From Rhizophagus irregularis (lineage: Eukaryota; Glomeromycota; Glomeromycetes; Glomerales; Glomeraceae), in contig NC_089451.1 of NCBI RefSeq assembly GCF_026210795.1, forward strand, positions 1,906,001-1,970,000: a stretch of 64,000 nucleotides of DNA, written 5' to 3'. Of the stretch, positions 56,168 through 64,000 are shown piece by piece. The notes under the pieces were generated by a model. It saw only the letters and a program-made list of their open reading frames with translations, ran no database searches and had not been told where the DNA came from. The stretch's first letter is position 1. Each line of letters begins with the position of its first letter. A program made the translations under genes and the position numbers.

Positions 56168-59100
56168 ATGTCGAATGATCCAAAGGTACATCCGTCTGAT
56201 ATTTTTTCCCTAAGGACTATAATTATTGATAATTATGATTCTTATACTTTTAATTTGCTACAACTTTGGGATAATGAAAAAAGTATTGAAAACGTAGTAG
56301 TTATCCGCAATAATCAATTTTCTTGGTAAATTTCTTTTCTTTAATTTAAACAATTTCGAATTTGTTCCATTATACATATTTTGGTTCTCTTTTTGACAGG
56401 AATTACTTTAAAGAAAATATATTCCCGTATTTCGATAATATTATAATATCACCTGGACCAGGTAGACCGGAAACCCCTTCCGTATGAATTTCTTGTAATT
56501 AATGTATCATTTTATTAAATCACGTAGAATTCAATTGATAAGTTTTATGTTATAGGATTTTGGAATATGCACCAATATAATAAAGGAATTGAATGATATT
56601 CCTATACTTGGTGTATGTTTAGGACACCAAGGAATAGGTGTTACTTTCGGTGGTCAGGTATTTATAAGATATTTGTATTATTATTCATTTATTCATTTAT
56701 TCATTTTATATATAAAAAAATTTTAGATAACAAATGCTAAAACAATTATGCATGGGAGATTAAGTCCTGTCTATCATGAAGGAGGAGATGATCCTATGTC
56801 TTTATATTATAAGATTCCAAATCCATTCTCGGTTGTTAGATATCATAGCTTAATTGTTGAAAATAAAAATATGCCGCCAGAATTAACGATTTCAGCTTGG
56901 TGTTCTGAAGATAGTAGCATATTGACACCTCCTTTAAAAGAATCTAGTACGATTATGGGCTTGAATCATATTAATAAACCTATTTATGGCGTTCAATTTC
57001 ATCCCGAGGCATGGTTTGCTAATTCTTTATTAGTTAGTTTTAATGTCTCATAATCTAATTCGTTTTAATTTATTATTTAGTCAATCTGCACTGAAAATGG
57101 GTATCAATTGCTCAGGAATTTTCTGATGATTTCTAGAGTATTTTTAGAAAGGGTTGGATATTTTCTTTTATAAGAAATCATAGTATTTTATTTTTTATTT
57201 ATTGTTTATTTATTGAAATTTAGCATGGGGTAACATTTCCTCGTACAACTCTTCCATCGCATATTTTGTCTCATTCGGTTTTACCAAAAAAACCGCATAT
57301 GTTTAAGCCTTTGACATCAAAAAGCGATACTGAATATTGCTTGATATTAAAGAAATTAGAAAGAAAGTTATGGATTGATTCTCCACTGGTTTTTCAACAT
57401 ATTGTAGCAGCTGATCAATCCACTGTTGGAACATGGTGGTTGGATAGTGCAAGGGTATTACAAATATTTTTTTTTTAAAAAAAAAGAATCAAAGGTTATT
57501 TCGATCGAAATTAAACTTTTCACTTCCATTACTTAGCAACCTGATAGAGTAAATAGATTTTCATTTATGGGATCGACGCCAGAAAGTTCAAATTCATTTT
57601 CAACATTTTATTCAACGCTTAATAAAGAACTTTTAGTTATATGTTCGAATGGATCAGTAATTAATAAAAAAATGGAAGATAATCAAACATTTTGGGATTG
57701 GATGTCAGAAACCATAAAACATTTTAATCAGCGTATGGGAAACTTAAAGATATTGCACGATGATGGAACTTTACAAAATGTTAGAGAGCAAACAATTCCT
57801 TTTGATTTTAGATTGGGAATGGTGGGTTATTTTGGCTATGAGATGAAAAGGGAGTCATTACCGAATTATACAATTTCAACAGATCAATATTCTGATATTC
57901 CAGATTCCGCATTTGTTTTTGCAACTCAAGCAATTATATTTGATCATTTAGAGAGGCAAATTTGGTTAGCAGGATTAGTTCGACCTAAAGTCGATTATGT
58001 GGACAATAATTTAGGAATACACCCAGGGCTTGATGATTATAAATCATGGACAGTGTCTATTGAGGAAAAATTACGTAATTTGGATAATTTGATGTCTAGT
58101 TCTAAACAAACTCTGCTTAAAAAAGATATTCAAAATGAGAAAGTCTCTTTTTCGGGTCAACCTTCATTTACACCAGATATGAAACAAGATGATTATATAA
58201 GGGCAATAGAAAAAGCACGTTCGTACATACATGAAGGACAAAGTTATGAATTGTGTCTAACAACACAATTTAGAGCAAATTTAGCAAATGTACCGAAAAA
58301 ATTAGACGACAATTGGGTAGAACTTTATCAATGTATTAGGTCATTTAATCCAGCGCCTTTTTCGGCATTATTATCTTTTCCAAGCAAAGATATATGTATA
58401 ATGAGTTCATCGCCTGAGAAATTTTTGCAAATTGATAATGAAGGAGTTATGGAAATGAAGCCTATTAAAGGAACTGTTGCAAGAGCAAGAGGATGTTGTT
58501 GTTTAAATTTGAAAGAATGCGATAAAGGAACTTTGTGTGAATCGAAACGAAAGGAAGAAGATATGAAAAGGATGCGTCTTCTTGAAGGAGATATTAAAGA
58601 ACGTTCAGAGAATTTAATGGTAAAGTTATCATTAAAATTGTGGAATTTACGCAAATCATTTTGAAATATTTATTTATTTATTTTCTTTTTTAACGAAAAA
58701 GATTGTGGATTTGATTCGTAATGATTTAACACATATATGCCAACCGAGTACAGTGCAAGTCCCTTACTTAATGAAAGTTGAATCATATGAGTCTGTACAT
58801 CAACTTGTAACTACAGTTAGAGGACAATTGAGAGAAGATTTAGATTGCGTTAAAGCCATAAGAGAATGCTTTCCTCCGGGATCAATGACAGGAGCCCCAA
58901 AATTACGATCTGTTCAATTATTAGATGAATTAGAACAAAATAAACCAAGAGGTGTTTATTCCGGGTGTTTAGGTTATATTTCTTTGCAGGATGGTAATGG
59001 TCAAAAGAGAGGAACCTCTCAGTTCAATGTTGTTATTAGAACGGCTATTATTCGTATCGAAAAGGACGAAGTAACAGTTGGTGCAGGTGGAGCTATTGTT

Positions 59101-59169
59101 TATCTTTCAAATGCTGAATCAGAATGGAATGAAGTTGAGTTAAAATCACAATCAATAATTCCAAGGTAA
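56168..59169 (+). CDS. ABZ1: Aminodeoxychorismate synthase (fused PabA-PabB)
   Basis: Eight exons: 56168-56325, 56400-56481, 56556-56657, 56727-57008, 57081-57137, 57224-57454, 57537-58619 and 58702-59169 (820 residues; yeast Abz1 is similar). It makes 4-amino-4-deoxychorismate from chorismate and glutamine, the first step to p-aminobenzoate and folate. The N-terminal glutamine amidotransferase has [23 protein letters not shown], nucleophile GVCLGHQ (Cys about 101) and VQFHPE. The C-terminal chorismate-binding half has [14 protein letters not shown] (the Lys typical of PabB, where anthranilate synthase has Ala), [27 protein letters not shown] and YSGCLGYIS. The intron after HPE has a GC donor. 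A donor-like AAGGTAAGA at the stop allows an alternative short last exon. A Cys/Lys-rich insert ([13 protein letters not shown]) follows PIKGT. Confidence 0.93.
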
Positions 59170-59739
59170 GAATTAAAATAGATGTTTTTTTATTATTCAA
59201 TTTTAAGATGCTAAAATATTTGGTTTATTTATTAGTATTTTAGATTATATGAACAAACTTATATAGCCTAAATTAATAATAATATAGCCTAATTAATAAT
59301 ACTTTTGAGAATAGAGTTAAACCATTACATACTTGTATTTTTATGCTTTGCTAAAATTAATTCCTCCCGTATTAAGCCACTGAATTGCCACATTTTATTG
59401 TAATACATAAATAAATTATTTACTTGCATAACCACCATTATATATTTGAGATTATAAATTGTTATGACTAAAAAATAAGAATACTGTACTCCCGTAAATA
59501 AGCACCCATTTTTTTGCATGTAATGCCGGCCCAAGATCGTATAATGCAGGTCGGAGTGACTTATTTCGGGATGTACACGGCAATGACAAATACAAACTGA
59601 TAAGATCCTGCCGTTGGCATATTGTTGGCATTTAAGGTTGGTGTAACGATAAATCCGGAAAAAGTGTTCATTTACTGATTTTTTTCAACGTCTTTTTCTT
59701 TGAACGAAAGACAAAAAAAATACTTACTTGTTTTCCATA
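59170..59739. other. Intergenic region before the sortilin gene
   Basis: 3' flank of the folate gene and promoter of the next gene. The stretch 59500-59620 is less AT-rich, with no recognised gene. Confidence 0.4.
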
Positions 59740-62700
59740 ATGGCGAACAAGTCAGTATATTCTGAAATTTATACTATAAAAATAAAATTAAAAAGAATGT
59801 TAATTTTATTATTATTGGGTATTATTTGTTTAACCTTGGAAGCTCAAGGTCGTGATATAGTTGAAGTTGAACGTTGGGGCTTTGAACACTCCCCAGCTCA
59901 AAATTTCATTTATTTTAAAGAAAGCGACGTAAGTGTTATTAGTCATATATTACGAAATACAACTTTATAAATGCTCTATGAAAATAAATCACGAGTGATT
60001 CAACTCGGTTTTTTATGAATCCATACTTGAATTAATTGATAATTCCTATGCATAAAATAGAGCGTATTAAATCTCGATCTTAGTGGCAATGTTTGGATAT
60101 CAAATAATGCAGGAATTGATTGGGATTTGATTTCCGGTGTTCCAAAAAATACTGCTGCTGCTTTAATTAAACACACGTTCTCAGAAGACAGAGTAAGTTT
60201 TTAATTATTATTTTTTTTTTTAAAAAAAAAAAACAAAAAAAGAAAATTGTAGCCTTTTGATCTTACGTATTTATTACAATGATAATCTAGGCTTATATTC
60301 TTACAATCGGCAAAACACATTATAAAACATCTGATAAAGGAAAAAGTTGGCAGGAATTTACTACACCTATACCTCCGGCCAAAAATGTTAAAGTGTTGTC
60401 ATTTCATGCTCATAGAGAAGATTATTTGCTATTTAGAGGTACTAAATGTACCAGTTGGATTGAATGCACTGATGTGGTAAGTACTTAAATATTATAATTA
60501 AACATTTAATCAGAAATTTTTAATCTTGATTTATTTATAATAATAACTTTATCAAAATTCATATTGAATATTTAGACTTATTACACAACAGATGGATTTG
60601 GCTCATCCCCAAAATTACTTCTCGAAAATACCGACAATTGCATATGGGCTCATAATAGTAAAAAATTTGATGAGGCACCTGAACAATCAATATTTTGTAT
60701 TCGATATGATGTTTATGGAAGTGGATCGATGAGAAAGTTAAGCGATTATCGTTTGGTTGAATCTGAAGATTTTTTTAAAGATGAAGAATCCATCAAAATC
60801 ATAGATTTTAATTCTGGTGGTGACGTCAGAGGCGTTATAGGTCTTGGAGAATCTCAAGAATATTTGGCTGCAGCTGTAAAAGATATTAATTCTTTCGACA
60901 TGAAATTGTATGTTTCCGTAGATGGACAAAAATGGGCAAGAGCATTTTTCCCATTAAAGAAAGGGCCGAAAGAAAATGCATATACTATACTCGAATCTCC
61001 ATCAAACCATTTGATTGTTGATTTACTTTCATCCGAATCCCATAATACGGGAACGTTGTATTTATCAAATTCCAATGGAACTTATTTTGTTGATCGTTTG
61101 GAACATACAAATCGAAACGATAAAGGTGTGGTAGATTTTAAAATTTCACAAAGTGTTGGTGGAATTTTACTCGCAAATATTGTGAGCAACTATGAGGAAG
61201 TTGATAAAGGAAGTGCAATAGCAAAAAAATTACAATCTAAAATTTCTTTTGATGATGGTGTTACATGGAAATTTATTAAGCCTCCAAATAAAAATTTTGG
61301 AGGTTCTAATTTTCCGTGCATGGATCGTGGAAGTTGGGAACAAGAAGAATGTTCGTTACATTTACATTCGGTTACATCCGGCCGCAATAACGGTCACGTA
61401 TTTTCGTCTAACGAAGCTCCAGGTGTTTTAATGGGTGTTGGAAATGTAGGACCATATCTTTTACCTTATGATCAATGTGATACTTTTCTTTCTTATGATG
61501 GAGGATTAACATGGAAAGTTGTAAGACTTGGTGCACATATGTATGGAATTGGACATTATGGAACAATTTTAGTTATAGTCGACAATGAACAACCAACAGA
61601 TGATATTTTATATAGTTATGATCGTGGTGAAACTTGGTAAGTTTAAAATATAAATTTTTCTATGTATTAATTATTTTTTTTTACTAATTTTAAAAATTCT
61701 ACAGGAATAGAAAATCTTTGGGAGTAAGGATTGTTGCAAAATTGCTTACAACAGATCCCACATCAAAAAATTTTCTTCTGTTGGGTTCTGCTGTTCCGAA
61801 TCATGATACACCTGGCGATGGAAGCAGTAATTATCGACATTTTATATTCAAATTAGATTTCTCGAAATTATTTGATAGAGATTGTAACCGGGATGATTTC
61901 GATGATTGGGTTGCGAAACGGTCCGAATCTGGCTCTGATTGTTTTATGGGTAAAAAGGTAAATATGAAATATGTTTAGTACTGTTTTAATTATAATTATA
62001 ATCCAACCAAAATATTTGAAATCGTTAGACTACTTATCATCGTCGTAAAGTTGAAGCTCGTTGTTTCGTTGTTTCCTCGCAACAACCTTCTCCAGATATT
62101 GAAAATTGCGCTTGTACAGAAAAAGATTTTGAATGGTAAGTCCAAAATTTAAACAAGCTAAATGTTGGGGTATATGTAATAATTTAGCTTACTGGAAACC
62201 TTTTGTTTTATTTTAGTGATTTCAATTACATTCTTGATGAAGATAAGGAGAAGTGCATACCTTTATTACCTGAACGTATTCCTGAAGGAGAATGTAAGGA
62301 TAAAGATACATATGAAGGAAGTTCAGGCTATCGTAAAATTCCAGAAAACGAGTGTGATCCTGAAAAACCAAATTCAGTAAGACTTGACGAACCTAAAACC
62401 AAAAAATGCTCTGAAGGTAAAAACTTACTTCTTGGATAAACTATTAGAATTTGATGAATTAATCAATTTGTTCAACTTACTTTCTAGGCCATTCTGGTCC
62501 TCCACTTTACGGAGAAGTTTTACATAGAACTGCTAATTTTGATGTCCTTAATTACCTTTATTTCCCTGAATCTACGGTAGGTTTTTAACTTTATAATGAA
62601 TTTTTTTATAAAGTGAATGGCCGTGTTGATTATTACTTATCTTTTTTTTCTTTTTTTTAGAATTTAATGATCCAGACAATTGATGGCAAGGTTAAAAGAA

Positions 62701-64000
62701 GTACAGACGAAGGAAGCACATGGGAAGACGTCCTTTCTGAAGCCGGATCGATTGCTTATATGTTCTTACATGATCATGATAAAACTAAGGTAAATTATAA
62801 TACAAGTTGAAAATTATAAAATATAGTAATAACTTTGTTTTAATTTTTAATTTTAGGCTTATTTCTTCCCTGAAAAAGCTGATGATAAAACTTATTATAT
62901 GTGGTTCACTACAGATAGTGGAAATACTTTTGATAAAACTGAACTTAAAAATGAGCCTAATAAACTTAATCTTAAAATGCTTGATTTTCATCCAAAGGAA
63001 TACGATTGGTTATTATATATGGCTGGCACTACATGTCCTGGATGTCATTCAATCACTTATTTCTCTTCAGACAATGGGAAAAGTTGGAAGGAAATTGAGA
63101 CTTGGGCAGATAAATGTATTTTTGGGAAGGATACAGAATTTTCGGAAACAGAAAATGATGCTGTCTTTTGTTCATCATACAAAGATAAAAATTCGAAAAT
63201 ATCTCAAGATATATTAGGTGGTAGAACTTCGGAAGCAAATCCTTTACAACTTGTTAAAATGAGAACAGATGGAGGTTCCAAAAAAGTTTTATTTAATGAT
63301 GTTGTTAATTATTTCGTCTTTAATGAGTTTATGGCTGTGGCTACGGTTTGTTTAGTTTTAATTTTTCATGTATATTTTGACTAATTTGGCTTTTTTTTAA
63401 AGTAATATTTTTTTTTAAAAAAAAAAATTAGGAAGAACGAGGGGAATTGTTACTTCATATTTCAGAAGATGGAAGTAAATTCTCTAACGCGACCTTCCCA
63501 CCTGATATCAATGTAAATCAACAAGTAAGTTTGAAATTTTAATTTGATAAAAAAGTACGTGTATTAATAGTTTCAATACATAGGCGTATACTATCCTCCC
63601 ATCTACTACTGGCTCTATATTTCTTGATGTATACAAATCTCTAAGACTTGGATCCGAGTATGGTTCCTTATTTAAATCTAACTCAGATGGTACAGACTTT
63701 AATAGAATCCTTGATAACACGAATCGCAATGTTTTCGGAAATGTGGACTTTGAAAAAGTTCAGGGATTAGATGGAATTATATTAGCTAACCAAGTTGTAA
63801 ATATTGATGAGCTTAATGATTATGTGAAGAAACGAATTATCACTAAAATAAGTTATGATGATGGTAAGTAAATTATCTTCTTTTATGATATTAAATTAGA
63901 AATTAACATTTTATAATTTTAATCTCAGGTTCTCATTGGAAACGTTTGAGATTTAATGGTGGTGATAGTAGTTGTCAAGTCTGTAAATTCCTTTAATTAT
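59740..64000 (+). CDS. Vps10/sortilin-type sorting receptor (3' partial)
   Basis: ATG 59740; thirteen exons traced: 59740-59928, 60061-60192, 60291-60476, 60576-61636, 61705-61957, 62029-62135, 62217-62416, 62488-62576, 62661-62789, 62857-63345, 63432-63524, 63584-63863 and 63929 to the window end (more than 1,080 residues). Hydrophobic signal near 24-40 (MLILLLLGIICLTL). Vps10 domain 1 is a beta-propeller with Asp-box repeats (NNAGIDW, SDKGKSWQ, SYDGGLTWKV, SYDRGETW). The Cys-rich 10CC module follows (DCNRDDFDDW, CFMGKK, CAC, CDFNYILDEDKEKCIPL). A second Vps10 domain begins near NLMIQTIDGKV (STDEGSTWED, SSDNGKSWKE). Two tandem domains match fungal Vps10/Pep1, the Golgi-to-endosome receptor for vacuolar hydrolases. 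The membrane segment and cytosolic tail lie beyond the window. Confidence 0.92.

Noticed and set aside
56748-57053. Reading the folate gene's fourth exon through to the stop at 57051
   Set aside because: It would end the protein after the amidotransferase domain; the following segments continue the enzyme in frame when a GC-AG intron is removed.

Overview
The window looks like nuclear DNA of an arbuscular mycorrhizal fungus, most likely Rhizophagus (Glomeromycotina). The grounds are the very AT-rich sequence, small introns of about 50-120 bp with GTAAGT/TAG borders, a kinase of the type expanded in this lineage with an N-terminal zinc-ribbon, a MATA-HMG box gene, an F-box/repeat gene, a CRN-like relic, and a very high load of decayed multicopy genes and short inverted-repeat elements. 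No rRNA, tRNA, CRISPR or bacterial-type operon was seen.

Layout. 1-1349: 3' part of a protein kinase gene. 1350-7060: repeats, including a pogo-like MITE, a 460-bp foldback and a MITE with roughly 45-bp termini, plus two short broken zinc-finger genes. 7060-12470 (minus): one long, heavily broken transposase-like gene, interrupted by a ~1.15-kb inverted-repeat element that holds ~180-bp tandem repeats and a second MITE nested in one of them; a 524-bp near-perfect foldback abuts its 5' end. 13.3-24 kb: a graveyard of broken genes. These include a Myb/SANT-like factor, a coiled-coil gene split by a 220-bp MITE with a perfect 10-bp target duplication, a CRN-like N-terminus and, most notable, a relic that encodes an RS-rich leader, an RRM-like fold and a KCTD/T1-type BTB domain.

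24-50 kb is the host-gene half with long AT-rich spacers: a polyglutamine coiled-coil protein and its diverged paralogue 6 kb away, a protein with two 3CxxC zinc ribbons, a three-exon polyQ protein, a secreted GPI-type cysteine protein, a MATA-HMG protein, an F-box protein and a SAM-domain tail-anchored protein. Spacers carry a 20-bp minisatellite, a three-copy 170-200-bp repeat and more MITEs.

50-64 kb is gene-dense and conserved: a UVRAG/Vps38-like PI3-kinase subunit (minus), galactose-1-phosphate uridylyltransferase (plus), a UBL-BAG co-chaperone (minus), a fused glutamine-amidotransferase/PabB aminodeoxychorismate synthase (plus) and a Vps10/sortilin receptor (plus, running off the end). 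UVRAG/Vps38 and Vps10 both serve endosome-vacuole trafficking, but nothing shows that their proximity is functional. Exon structures were built by hand from splice signals and frame continuity. Two splice anomalies (UVRAG exon 5; a GC-AG intron in the folate gene) and a recurring T-run/A-run motif next to start codons and inside introns are reported as findings.
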